From assembly GCA_903921455.1 (NCBI GenBank), contig CAIXPZ010000082.1:1-11388 (forward strand): 11,388 nucleotides of DNA. Direction: 5' to 3'. Under the pieces are notes generated by a model that did not search any database, was not told the origin of the DNA, and worked only from the letters and a program-made list of their open reading frames with translations. Position 1 is the first letter of the stretch, and every line of letters starts with the position of its first letter. This stretch comes from an uncultured Verrucomicrobia subdivision 3 bacterium. Its GTDB lineage: Bacteria > Verrucomicrobiota > Verrucomicrobiae > Limisphaerales > UBA11358. A program made the position numbers and the translations under genes. Shown here one piece after another: positions 1 to 6,681 of this stretch.

Positions 1-2
1 CG

Positions 3-200
3 TGGATGTTTGCGTGGGTCAGCGTGTTTGATCACCCGTTTTTTGCGGTCAGCGGGGCAGACGGCAAGTTCGCCATCAAGAATGTCCCGCCCGGCAAATA
101 CACCTTGGAGGCCACGCACCGCAAACTCGGCACGCAGACCGCCGAAATCGAAGTGAAGGACGACGGAGCCGTGCAGGGCTTCACGTTTGAAAAGAAATAA
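3..200 (+). CDS. 3' end of a carboxypeptidase-regulatory-like domain protein (5' partial)
   Basis: The open frame runs in from the left edge and stops at TAA 198-200, leaving about 65 residues. An internal ATG at 6 exists, but the frame is open before it and reads Trp-Met at the join, so I treat the gene as truncated by the window. The visible part has the beta-sandwich pattern of carboxypeptidase regulatory-like or transthyretin-like folds: a DHPFFAV stretch, then GADGKF, then NVPPGKYTLEA, then HRKLG. Family knowledge: proteins with a 'VHPWM...V.DHPFFAVT' core often lie beside caa3 or other cytochrome oxidase genes in Verrucomicrobia, Planctomycetes and Acidobacteria, and are predicted to be periplasmic or membrane-anchored. 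The position just before ctaA and ctaB fits the distal end of a cox locus. The molecular role is unknown. Assignment to the fold is moderate; any specific function would be a guess. Confidence 0.7.
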   Translation, partial: WMFAWVSVFDHPFFAVSGADGKFAIKNVPPGKYTLEATHRKLGTQTAEIEVKDDGAVQGFTFEKK

Positions 201-217
201 TTTTTCGCCAGCCCTAG

Positions 218-256
218 ACCGCTGCGCGAGAAATTCCGCAGCGGTTTTCTTTTCTT
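218..256 (+). terminator. Rho-independent terminator after the upstream gene
   Basis: ACCGCTGCG (218-226) pairs perfectly with CGCAGCGGT (237-245). The stem is 9 bp and GC-rich, the loop is 10 nt, and the T-rich run TTTTCTTTTCTT follows (245-256). It sits 18 bp after the stop of the upstream gene and only a few bases before the ctaA start, so it separates the upstream gene from ctaAB or attenuates transcription into it. Confidence 0.8.
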
Positions 257-259
257 ATC

Positions 260-1258
260 ATGAATAATAAATACCAACCCGCGCTGTTCTGGTTCGCTGT
301 CCTGAATGCCATCACCACGTTTTTGCTCATCGGCCTCGGCGGGCTGGTCACGAGCCATGAAGCGGGAATGTCCGTGCCCGACTGGCCGACGACCTACGGA
401 TACAACATGTTTGTGTTCCCGCTGGATAAATGGGTCGGCGGCATTTTCTACGAACACTCGCATCGCCTGCTTGCCTCCGCCGTCGGTTTGCTGACGACGA
501 TTCTCGCGGTTTGGCTCTGGCTGAAAGATTCGCGCAAATGGATTCAATGGCTCGGCATCACAGCTTTCCTGCTCGTCATCGTGCAGGGTATTCTCGGCGG
601 ACTGCGCGTGCGCTGGATGCTGGACTGGCTGGGCGTCCCGCATGGTGCAGTCGCCCAGGCATTTCTGGTGCTCTGCTGCGCCATCGCGCTGTTCACTAGC
701 CGCTGGTGGCAGAAATCGGAAACGGAAAAACAAATCTCCGTTCCACGCGGACTGCGCAGCCATGTGCTTTTTGTCACGATGCTAATTTTCATTCAGCTTC
801 TCATCGCCGCGACGATGCGCCACCAGCACGCCGGGCTGGCCATCAATGATTTCCCGCTCGCGCACGGAAAACTCTGGCCCGCCACGACCCCGGAAGCGAT
901 TGCCGATTACAACGCTCATCGGCCCGTCGGCACGATCGGCAATCCCATCACGGCGTTTCAAGTGACTCTACAAATGGTTCACCGCCTCGTGGCCTATGCC
1001 ATCATTCTTGGCATTGTGGCGGCGGCGATGCTTACGCGGAAGAAACTCGGTGGCGACGACGCGCTGGCGAAATTCGCCTGGTTCTGGTTTGGGTTGCTGA
1101 CGCTGCAAATTGGCTTGGGCGCGTGGACCGTCTGGTCAAACAAGGCGGCGGATATAACCACCTTGCACGTCATGGTGGGAGCGTCGGCACTGTTGGTCGG
1201 GGCGCTTTGGTGGCTGATGGCTGCCCGCCGTGCTTCGTTGGCTGAAACAGTGAAATGA
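260..1258 (+). CDS. ctaA: Heme A synthase (COX15/CtaA family)
   Basis: 332 residues. CtaA/COX15 oxidises the C8 methyl group of heme O to a formyl group, giving heme A for aa3- or caa3-type cytochrome oxidases, in the inner membrane. The family signatures are clear: SVPDWPTTYG at 38-47 after the first membrane helix, and EHSHR at 65-69. Further helix-borne histidines are at H128, H241 (MVHRLVAY) and H303 (TLHVMVGA), matching the paired heme-ligand histidines of the two four-helix halves. About eight hydrophobic segments are visible, and the length is normal. The start at 260 leaves a short N-terminus before the first helix, as expected. No Shine-Dalgarno sequence precedes it, only a pyrimidine-rich terminator tail. 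The 3' end overlaps ctaB by ATGA (1255-1258), indicating translational coupling. Confidence 0.95.
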   Translation: MNNKYQPALFWFAVLNAITTFLLIGLGGLVTSHEAGMSVPDWPTTYGYNMFVFPLDKWVGGIFYEHSHRLLASAVGLLTTILAVWLWLKDSRKWIQWLGITAFLLVIVQGILGGLRVRWMLDWLGVPHGAVAQAFLVLCCAIALFTSRWWQKSETEKQISVPRGLRSHVLFVTMLIFIQLLIAATMRHQHAGLAINDFPLAHGKLWPATTPEAIADYNAHRPVGTIGNPITAFQVTLQMVHRLVAYAIILGIVAAAMLTRKKLGGDDALAKFAWFWFGLLTLQIGLGAWTVWSNKAADITTLHVMVGASALLVGALWWLMAARRASLAETVK

Positions 1259-2157
1259 AAGCGTCAGCGGAAACTCTCAATGCAACTTCGGTTGCAGAAA
1301 AAAGCTGGCCGGCGGTTTTCGCCGACTTGGTGAAGGCCCGCCTAACGGCATTGGTGCTGTTGACCACGTTCGTGGGGTTTTATCTGGGCGAACGCGGTTC
1401 CGTGGATTTTCTCCAGATGTTCCACGCCTTGTTCGGCACGGCGCTCGTCGCGGGTGGAGCAGCCGCGTTGAACCAATTGTTGGAGCGCGAATACGACGCG
1501 AAGATGCGGCGCACCGCCACCCGTCCGTTGCCGTCAGGACGCTTGCAGCCCGTAACTGTTGCCGTTTTCGGCGGTGTGTGTTCGGTCGCCGGATTGATCT
1601 ACCTCGCCACGCTGGTCAATCTACTCACCAGCGTCGTTGGCGCGGTGACTTCCATCAGCTATTTGTTTATTTACACACCGCTCAAGCGGGTGACGTGGGT
1701 GAACACTTTGATTGGCGCGATTCCCGGCGCGTTGCCGCCGCTCATGGGCTGGACGGCGGCGCGCAACGAATTTAACGGTGAAGGCTGGGCACTGTTTGCG
1801 ATTCTCGCATTCTGGCAAATCCCGCACTTCATGGCCATCGCGTGGCTGTATCGCGAGGATTACGCGAAGGCGGGCTTCGTCATGTTGCCTAACCTACCGA
1901 GGGGCGGTAGCCGCACGGCACAGCAGGCGGTGGGCAACACGATTGTTCTGCTGCTGGCAAGCCTGATACCGTTCGCGCTGGGCTTGAACGGGAAAATTTA
2001 CCTTATCGCCGCGCTGATTCTGGGAGCAGGGTATTGTTGGACTGCTATCCGGTTCGCACAGCAACTCACGGCACAACGGGCGCGACAATTATTTCTGGCC
2101 TCCATCATTTACTTGCCGTTGCTCATCGCGGTGCTGGTCGGAAACAAGGTGAAGTGA
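1255..2157 (+). CDS. ctaB: Heme O synthase (protoheme IX farnesyltransferase, UbiA family)
   Basis: 300 residues. The enzyme attaches a farnesyl group to protoheme to make heme O, the substrate of CtaA. The first prenyl-diphosphate/Mg site is visible as N73-x3-E77-x3-D81 followed by KMRRTATRPLPSGR, a hallmark of CtaB/Cox10. The second signature, FWQIPHFMAIAWLYREDY (about 186-203), is also diagnostic, with H191. Around eight to nine membrane helices can be seen. The N-terminal 20 residues are polar, as is usual. The start overlaps the ctaA stop by four bases, so the two genes form a coupled heme A pathway pair. The gene ends 24 bp from the convergent Crp/Fnr-type gene. I see no convincing intrinsic terminator in that gap, so the transcripts may overlap at their 3' ends. 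Confidence 0.95.
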   Translation: MKASAETLNATSVAEKSWPAVFADLVKARLTALVLLTTFVGFYLGERGSVDFLQMFHALFGTALVAGGAAALNQLLEREYDAKMRRTATRPLPSGRLQPVTVAVFGGVCSVAGLIYLATLVNLLTSVVGAVTSISYLFIYTPLKRVTWVNTLIGAIPGALPPLMGWTAARNEFNGEGWALFAILAFWQIPHFMAIAWLYREDYAKAGFVMLPNLPRGGSRTAQQAVGNTIVLLLASLIPFALGLNGKIYLIAALILGAGYCWTAIRFAQQLTAQRARQLFLASIIYLPLLIAVLVGNKVK

Positions 2158-2181
2158 GATCAAAGTCAAAGCCCGGCATTT

Positions 2182-2901
2182 TTACTCCCCGAGATTACGG
2201 AGCAGCAGCGCGTTCAGTTTGGCGGGAGAAAATACCGTGACGGTTTTGCCTTTGACGGACAGCAGTTTTAACTCGCGAAATTTGGCGAGCGTGCGCGAAA
2301 AAGTTTCCCGGACGGTGCCGAGTTCCGCCGCCAGAACACCCTTGGCCACGGACAGTTCGATTTTTACCGGCGTGTCGCTTTTGGGATCAGGACAGCGTTT
2401 AACCAGCCAGTTGGCCAGGCGAGTTTCAACATCCTTCACCGTAAGGTCCTCGATTTGCCCGACGAGCACGCGCAGATGGCTGCTCATGGAACCGAGCATC
2501 CGCAGCGCCAGTTCCGGCTGGCGCTTGATCAAAGCCAGAAACCCATCCTTTTGCACGAGCAACACCTGGGTTTTTTCCAAGACGCGGGCGTCGGCGGGGT
2601 AACCCGTCGGGGCCGCCAGTGCCACTTCGGCAAAGGAATCGCCGGTGCGAAAAATGTGAATGATCTGCTCCTTGCCGACGGCGCTGACGCGATGGACGTT
2701 CACGGCCCCGCACTGAATGACGTAAAAGCCGGTGGCCGGATCGCCCTCGTGAAACAGGTATTCACCGCGCTCCAGCGACTTAACCAGCGTGACTTCCGCA
2801 ATCGCCGCCAAATCCGCCGGTGACACGCCGGTGAAAAGCTGGCAACTCCGCAGCGTATTGACGACTGCCTGTTTTTTGAATTCGTTGAAGGCGGTGGACA
2901 T
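2182..2901 (-). CDS. Crp/Fnr-family transcriptional regulator, DNR-like
   Basis: 239 residues from ATG 2901. An upstream in-frame ATG at 2943 would overlap the preceding gene and add a non-family extension, so I prefer 2901. Residues about 18-130 form the cyclic-nucleotide-binding-type beta roll (RGEYLFHEGDPATGFYVI, then GDSFAEVAL). A long dimer helix follows, then a Crp-type winged helix (about 183-230). The recognition helix holds RETFSR (198-203); E199, S202 and R203 match the FNR/DNR residues that read TTGA-type half-sites. The N-terminal four-cysteine iron-sulfur motif of FNR is absent; cysteines occur only at 20, 64 and 170. The cAMP-contact residues of CRP are not evident. This pattern resembles DNR/NNR regulators of denitrification, which are reported to sense NO through heme. 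It is the last gene of the nirK operon, 8 nt after the DUF2249 gene, and a matching operator lies before that operon (6581-6598). The effector is inferred. Confidence 0.88.
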   Translation of the reverse strand: MSTAFNEFKKQAVVNTLRSCQLFTGVSPADLAAIAEVTLVKSLERGEYLFHEGDPATGFYVIQCGAVNVHRVSAVGKEQIIHIFRTGDSFAEVALAAPTGYPADARVLEKTQVLLVQKDGFLALIKRQPELALRMLGSMSSHLRVLVGQIEDLTVKDVETRLANWLVKRCPDPKSDTPVKIELSVAKGVLAAELGTVRETFSRTLAKFRELKLLSVKGKTVTVFSPAKLNALLLRNLGE

Positions 2902-2909
2902 AACGAGAT

Positions 2910-3158
2910 TCAAGCAGCCGCACGCCAAAAGTAAATGATCCAATCCGCGCCATCACCGCGCTCCAGCTTGGACTGGAAGCCCTCGCTGTTCAGTTTCTCA
3001 ATCAGCGGGGACGGCAGAAACGGCGCGACGACAATCAAGCCCTCGTCCGGCTTGAGCGCATCCACGCGCTGGCGGATTTCGGGGAACGGCTCGACGCCAC
3101 GCGACAGGATTTCGCGCACGTCAAAGCGTTTGAACTGGTTTATGGGCGGCATATTCAT
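2910..3158 (-). CDS. DUF2249 domain protein (third copy in window, nirK operon)
   Basis: 82 residues. After a short leader (MNMPPINQFKR) the protein begins the DUF2249 core with FDVRE (13-17). It then follows the family's alternating helix-strand pattern with a DALKPDEGL turn, a SPLIEKL helix, GFQSKLE and a closing WIIYFWR strand. The 'HxDPxPL' segment of typical members is replaced by VAPFLPSPL, so this is a divergent subtype. DUF2249 has a small TusA/SirA-like fold, and members are common near hemerythrin, NnrS and denitrification genes; their biochemical role is not established. The ATG overlaps the sco stop as ATGA (3158-3155), indicating coupling. A second ATG at 3152 is an alternative start. 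No Shine-Dalgarno sequence is evident. Confidence 0.8.
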   Translation of the reverse strand: MNMPPINQFKRFDVREILSRGVEPFPEIRQRVDALKPDEGLIVVAPFLPSPLIEKLNSEGFQSKLERGDGADWIIYFWRAAA

Positions 3159-3766
3159 GGTGAGGAGAGCGTTTTGAGTTTCGAGATAATTTCATCCGTC
3201 GGCAAATTTAATCCGGGCTGTTGAAAAACAATTTCGCCCTCGGCATTCAGAACCGTGATGATGTTGGAATGGGTAAAATCGCCGCTGGCATCTTTTTTGT
3301 ATATCACGCCGAGAAGCGCGGCCAGTTCGCGCACGTCATCCGGATCGCCGCGCAGCAGCGTCCAGTTTTGATTGCTCAATTCAAGTTTGGCGCGGTATGC
3401 CTTCAACGCGGCCGGCGTGTCGCGCACGCTGTCGAAGGAGACAAGCAGGAAGTCCGTGTTGGTTCGCAGGTTCGCTGGCAACGCGGCTTCGATGCGCTGC
3501 ATGTCGCATACCGTAAGCGGACAGGTAAACTGGCAGGATGCAAAAAACATCGCGATGACCTGCGGTTTGCCTCGCAACACGCCGAGCTTTACACGACGAC
3601 CGGTATCCGAAGTCCAAGTTGAATCAAGCAGGAACAACGACTTGTCGGTGCATTTCGTCTGTGCTGCAAGCGGACGGCAACACGGCGGCAACACGGCGTC
3701 AGTTTCGTTTGTTATCGCCAGTGCGGTTGCGGAGGAAAGCGCGAAGATGAGCAGCGGCAGCTTCAT
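3155..3766 (-). CDS. sco: SCO1/SenC/PrrC-family copper chaperone / thiol-disulfide protein
   Basis: 203 residues from ATG 3766, which overlaps the nirV stop by ATGA and is followed by a clear signal peptide (MKLPLLIFALSSATALA). The longer open frame upstream lies inside nirV and is not family-like. The thioredoxin-fold core carries the SCO copper site: C78-QFT-C82-P and the distal histidine H166 in DFTHSNI. Family role: delivery of copper to, or reduction of thiols in, CuA sites of cytochrome oxidase; some members also serve copper nitrite or nitrous oxide reductases. Extra cysteines at 29, 30, 39 and 87 are less usual and may add metal-binding or disulfide capacity. Placement between nirV and a DUF2249 gene in the nirK operon suggests service to NirK, though ctaAB nearby leaves an oxidase role open. 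A plausible AAGGA lies 3 nt before the ATG. Assignment is strong; the client is inferred. Confidence 0.92.
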   Translation of the reverse strand: MKLPLLIFALSSATALAITNETDAVLPPCCRPLAAQTKCTDKSLFLLDSTWTSDTGRRVKLGVLRGKPQVIAMFFASCQFTCPLTVCDMQRIEAALPANLRTNTDFLLVSFDSVRDTPAALKAYRAKLELSNQNWTLLRGDPDDVRELAALLGVIYKKDASGDFTHSNIITVLNAEGEIVFQQPGLNLPTDEIISKLKTLSSP

Positions 3767-4545
3767 AAATCCTTGGCGCACCGAAAACCCAGATTGTGAA
3801 CCGTGTAAGCCGCCTTGAGGCTGCTGCGAAATCCGTAGCGCATGAAGGCGGGGAAGTTTTGCACATCCTTTGCGCCGATGGCGCCCGCGCCGCAAAAGAG
3901 TTGGCGATCCAGGCCGGTGTCGCCGCGCGCGTCGCCGGTGACGGTGGCGGAATTGAAATCAGAAACCCATTCCCAGACGAGCCCGTGCAAGTCGCGCACG
4001 CCCCAGAAATTGATCGGGCCGGATTCGACGAAGGGTAATACGTTCGACGACGGAGTGGAATACCACCGAAGAATGTCGCGTTGAAACGCTGCATCATTGG
4101 TGCCATCCGCGAGGGTTGGGCTGGCCGCAGCAGCTAGTTCCCATTCCGCGAGGGTTGGCAATCGCTTGCCATGCCATTGCGCGAACGCTTTGGCGGCAAA
4201 CCACGAGACCCACACGACGGGCTGTGCCGGCATTGCGTTGGTGCCCAACTCCAGATCGCCGGCCCAGTGCAGTAGATATTTTTCGTCGGCAAAAATCCGT
4301 TTTACCTGCGAGCGTTGCCAGCGCGGATTCGCGCGGACGAATTCCAGAAATCTTTCGTTCGTGACCGGCACCACATCGAGATAAAAACTTTTGACCGGCA
4401 CTGCCTTCAAATCCGTCTGTGAACGGAAGAGCGGACGAAAGACGCCGTTGGAAACGCAGGCCATGTCCGGCGGTGCCGCGTGCGCCATCGCACTCGCAAG
4501 CAACCCAAGCGCGGCTATGCAAATGTAATGACGGAGGCCGGACAT
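3763..4545 (-). CDS. nirV: NirV-like SUMF1/formylglycine-generating-enzyme-family periplasmic protein
   Basis: 260 residues with a Sec signal peptide ending near AHA (21-23). The SUMF1 fold is shown by FYLDVVPVTNERFLEFV (54-70), PVVWVSWFAAKAFAQW (109-124), GKRLPTLAEWELAAA (126-140), GLVWEWVSDF (188-197) and the terminal GFRCA (253-257). In genuine formylglycine-generating enzymes a Cys-x4-Cys active site lies before the final arginine-rich segment. The matching region here (about 232-242, PAFMRYGFRSS) has no cysteine, so sulfatase activation is unlikely. NirV proteins of this family are encoded directly downstream of nirK in several denitrifiers and are thought to act in NirK maturation or function; the mechanism is unknown. 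The gene starts 10 nt after nirK and overlaps sco by ATGA. The nirV label rests on family plus position. Confidence 0.85.
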   Translation of the reverse strand: MSGLRHYICIAALGLLASAMAHAAPPDMACVSNGVFRPLFRSQTDLKAVPVKSFYLDVVPVTNERFLEFVRANPRWQRSQVKRIFADEKYLLHWAGDLELGTNAMPAQPVVWVSWFAAKAFAQWHGKRLPTLAEWELAAAASPTLADGTNDAAFQRDILRWYSTPSSNVLPFVESGPINFWGVRDLHGLVWEWVSDFNSATVTGDARGDTGLDRQLFCGAGAIGAKDVQNFPAFMRYGFRSSLKAAYTVHNLGFRCAKDL

Positions 4546-4555
4546 GGCGTTTTAG

Positions 4556-6103
4556 TTATTCAAATTTGCTCGGAGCCGGAGTCGCGTTCGGTGCGGGCGC
4601 AGCGGCTTCGGCACGAATTTTCGCCACATCCGCCGCGCTCACGGCGTCGCTGGCGTTGCCCCAAGAGTTGCGCACATACGTCAGCACGTTGGCAATTTGA
4701 TCGTCGGTGAGATAGGCGAGCGGAATCATCGTGCCTTTGTAGGTCTTGCCATTAACGACCGTCTCGCCAGTGCGACCGATCACCACGGCGCGAATGGCGT
4801 CCTCTTTGTTTTTTATCAGGAAATCAGATTCTGCCAGCGGTGGTATTTGTCCCGGTACGCCGAGGCCGGTGGGTTGGTGGCAGACGAAGCACGTCTGCAT
4901 GTAAACCGATTTTCCTTTCTCGACTTGAATGTCCTTGGTTAGGCCGGCGATCTTCGGGTTGCCTTTGAGCTCGGAAGCCATCTGCGCCTTCAATTCGGCG
5001 ACTTTCTTTTCCGAGTCTGAGCCGCCTTCCGCCGCGCTGCCGAGATAAATGGCGTCCACTTCCTTGCCGGAATAGACGAGCAAATCCGGCGGGCCGGAGA
5101 CTTTCAACATGCCGAGGCAACCTTTGTTAAAGGCGCGAAACAGGGCGTGATCCACGAGAATGAAGGTGCCGGGCACATCCACTTTGAATTCCACAATCGC
5201 CGAGCCGCCCGCCGGCACAATCGTGGACTGGACGTTGTGCTGGTTGATCGTCGTGCCGCCCTCGCCATAGACGTTGTCGAAAATTTCGCCAATGACGTGG
5301 AACGAGCTAGTCAGGTTTGGCCCGCCGTTGCCGACGAACAAACGCACGGTCTCACCGACCTTCGCCGTGATCGCCTTGTCCCCGACGAGCGAGCCGACCG
5401 CGCCGTTGAAGACGACATACGCCGGACGCTCGTCAATCGCCTTGTTCATGTCAAAGGGCTGAAGACCTTCGACACCGAAATTTGCGGCGGTGTAAAACTC
5501 GCCCTGCATCACGTAGTATTCACGGTCCACCGGCGGCAGACCGCCTTCGGGTTCGACGAGAATCAGACCATACATACCGTTCGCCACATGCATGCCCACG
5601 GGCGCTGTAGCGCAGTGATACACATAAAGCCCAGGGTTAAGCGCCTTGAAAGAAAACTGCGACGAGTGTCCCGGCGCGGTAAAGGTCGAGGTCGCGCCGC
5701 CGCCCGGCCCGGTGACGGCGTGCAGATCAATGTTGTGCGGCAGCTTGCTGTCCGGCGCGTTGTTCAAATGAAACTCCACGTCATCACCCACGCGGATACG
5801 GATGAAACTTCCGGGCACATCGCCACCAAAAGTCCAGAACGTGTAATCCACGCCGTCGGCCAGGCGTTTCGTGACCTCTTTCACTTCGAGATGGACGATG
5901 ACCTTGGCCGAGTGTTTGCGTCTGATGGGCGGCGGCACGTTGGGCGCCTGAGTTAATACGGCTTCTTCCTGGCCCATCACCTCCGGGTCAACGGGACGGA
6001 CCGGTTTGGTGATTTTGGCGGGCGCGTCAGCGAGGGCCACCCTGCAGAACATCGCTGCGCTTACGCCAATGACACACCAAGTATGAATATAGTTTCGTTT
6101 CAT
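4556..6103 (-). CDS. nirK: Copper nitrite reductase NirK (AniA-like) with fused C-terminal cytochrome c domain
   Basis: 515 residues; reduces nitrite to nitric oxide in the periplasm. The signal peptide ends near ALA (23-25). Two cupredoxin domains span about 65-190 and 195-335. Type 1 copper ligands: H123, C164, H172, M177. Type 2 copper ligands: H128, H163, H319. The catalytic pair is D126 (HNIDLH) and H269 ([11 protein letters not shown]). The short loop [18 protein letters not shown] and the second-domain sequence mark the AniA-like class II form. A charged linker (about 345-395) leads to a cytochrome c domain with CFVCH (405-409) and likely axial Met 459 (GTMIPL), then an Ala/Pro-rich tail. 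This matches the heme c-fused three-domain NirKs known from Ralstonia pickettii and Pseudoalteromonas, where the heme feeds electrons to type 1 copper. All catalytic residues are intact. The start is 2 nt after the DGC gene stop; nirV follows by 10 nt. Confidence 0.97.
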   Translation of the reverse strand: MKRNYIHTWCVIGVSAAMFCRVALADAPAKITKPVRPVDPEVMGQEEAVLTQAPNVPPPIRRKHSAKVIVHLEVKEVTKRLADGVDYTFWTFGGDVPGSFIRIRVGDDVEFHLNNAPDSKLPHNIDLHAVTGPGGGATSTFTAPGHSSQFSFKALNPGLYVYHCATAPVGMHVANGMYGLILVEPEGGLPPVDREYYVMQGEFYTAANFGVEGLQPFDMNKAIDERPAYVVFNGAVGSLVGDKAITAKVGETVRLFVGNGGPNLTSSFHVIGEIFDNVYGEGGTTINQHNVQSTIVPAGGSAIVEFKVDVPGTFILVDHALFRAFNKGCLGMLKVSGPPDLLVYSGKEVDAIYLGSAAEGGSDSEKKVAELKAQMASELKGNPKIAGLTKDIQVEKGKSVYMQTCFVCHQPTGLGVPGQIPPLAESDFLIKNKEDAIRAVVIGRTGETVVNGKTYKGTMIPLAYLTDDQIANVLTYVRNSWGNASDAVSAADVAKIRAEAAAPAPNATPAPSKFE

Positions 6104-6105
6104 GA

Positions 6106-6528
6106 TTAGATGCTGGTTGTTAGTTCAGTTTTTTTGATGTCAGTCGTAAATTCTCCGTCTGCCAAAATCTTTCTGGCGGCGTTGACGCCGACAGCAATTC
6201 TATTGTCCGTCACTGGGTAGGAATTTTTTATAAACCCAAGTTGATGTAGTTCGAGGCGCTCAAAATCTTTGAAGCCGGTGAGTTTAAGCGTGTGTCGCGT
6301 GCAGTTGAGCGGGCAGCCGTCAATCGCCAGAATGCGTTCCGCTGAGGCCGCCTTGTTGACGAGGGGCTTCACGCGTCCACCGATGCCAGCGAGGCAGGAC
6401 ATCTCCGCCGCGCCTTCGCGTGTGAGCTGACGGGCGATGCGGTCGGCCAGTTCGCCCGCATCCGAGCAGCCGGAGCAGGCATAGACCAAAGTGCCTTGTG
6501 GCAACAGCGCATTTTGTTCTTCGCTCAT
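6106..6528 (-). CDS. DGC-domain putative zinc-binding protein
   Basis: 140 residues from ATG 6528. The frame stays open further upstream to a TTG at 6591, but that start lies inside the FNR/DNR operator, so 6528 is chosen; AAAGAAAG upstream is a weak ribosome site. Conserved cysteines match the DGC family (Pfam name from memory): YACSGCSD (C18, C21), MSCLAGIGG (C45) and the name-giving IDGCPLNC (D70-G71-C72, C76). No signal peptide is seen, so it should be cytoplasmic. The family is described as putative zinc-binding with no fixed function and is often found beside respiratory or nitrogen-oxide genes. It is the first gene of the nirK operon and ends 2 nt before the nirK start, which suggests a role in metal handling or sensing tied to NirK production; that role is inference. 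Confidence 0.82.
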   Translation of the reverse strand: MSEEQNALLPQGTLVYACSGCSDAGELADRIARQLTREGAAEMSCLAGIGGRVKPLVNKAASAERILAIDGCPLNCTRHTLKLTGFKDFERLELHQLGFIKNSYPVTDNRIAVGVNAARKILADGEFTTDIKKTELTTSI

Positions 6529-6554
6529 GACATTTCTTTCTTTGTCACGCAACC

Positions 6555-6598
6555 AATCTGCCGCATTTGCCTTTGAGAAGATTTGACGCAAGTCAAAT
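6555..6598 (-). promoter_or_regulatory. FNR/DNR-type operator and class II promoter for the nirK operon
   Basis: A perfect palindrome ATTTGAC-GCAA-GTCAAAT occupies 6581-6598 and contains the canonical TTGAC-N4-GTCAA core. On the minus strand a weak -10-like CAGATT lies at 6560-6555, with hexamer centre 32 bp from the operator centre. That places the operator at about -41.5 relative to a start near 6548, the class II activator position for FNR-type proteins. The first ATG follows at 6528, giving a short leader of about 20 nt. The recognition helix of the regulator at 2182-2901 fits this core. The -10 match is only 3 of 6, as expected for an activator-dependent promoter. The operator is seen; the start site is inferred. 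Confidence 0.85.
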
Positions 6599-6611
6599 CC
6601 AGATCACTATT

Positions 6612-6628
6612 TTTCTCAGGCTGAGAAA
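6612..6628. repeat. 17-bp perfect odd palindrome, possible second operator
   Basis: TTTCTCAG-G-CTGAGAAA (6612-6628) is symmetric around position 6620. It lies between the ywiC terminator and the FNR/DNR box, with 12 bp between it and the box. No T-run follows on either strand, so a terminator role is weak. Its centre would lie near -72 from the proposed nirK-operon start, a common place for an additional activator or repressor site. The function is not known. Confidence 0.45.
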
Positions 6629-6660
6629 TGCAAAACGGCCTTCATAGCTGAAGGCCGTTT
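6628..6660 (-). terminator. Intrinsic terminator after the ywiC gene
   Basis: AAACGGCCTTCA (6633-6644) and TGAAGGCCGTTT (6649-6660) form a perfect 12-bp stem with the 4-nt loop TAGC. Read on the minus strand the stem is followed by TTGCATTTC, so with the stem's own T's there is a broken T-tract. It lies about 21 bp past the ywiC stop and should end the accessory operon before the nirK promoter. Confidence 0.8.
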
Positions 6661-6681
6661 CAAAATGAATAGGAGCCTGAA

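Noticed and set aside
32..763. 243-codon minus-strand frame across the terminator and ctaA start
   Set aside because: It covers the antisense of ctaA and the upstream gene, crosses a terminator and has no family features.
2158..2181. Possible bidirectional terminator between ctaB and the Crp/Fnr gene
   Set aside because: No stem longer than about 4 bp with a T-run could be found in this gap or its near flanks.
2902..2943. Longer start of the Crp/Fnr gene at ATG 2943
   Set aside because: It would overlap the DUF2249 gene and add an extension unlike the family; ATG 2901 gives a normal N-terminus.
5147..5956. 269-codon open frame on the plus strand opposite nirK
   Set aside because: It lies wholly antisense to a nirK with all catalytic residues, has a basic, low-complexity composition and matches no family I know; it is a GC-driven shadow.
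6529..6591. Upstream TTG start for the DGC protein
   Set aside because: The codon lies within the FNR/DNR palindrome and upstream of the inferred transcript start.
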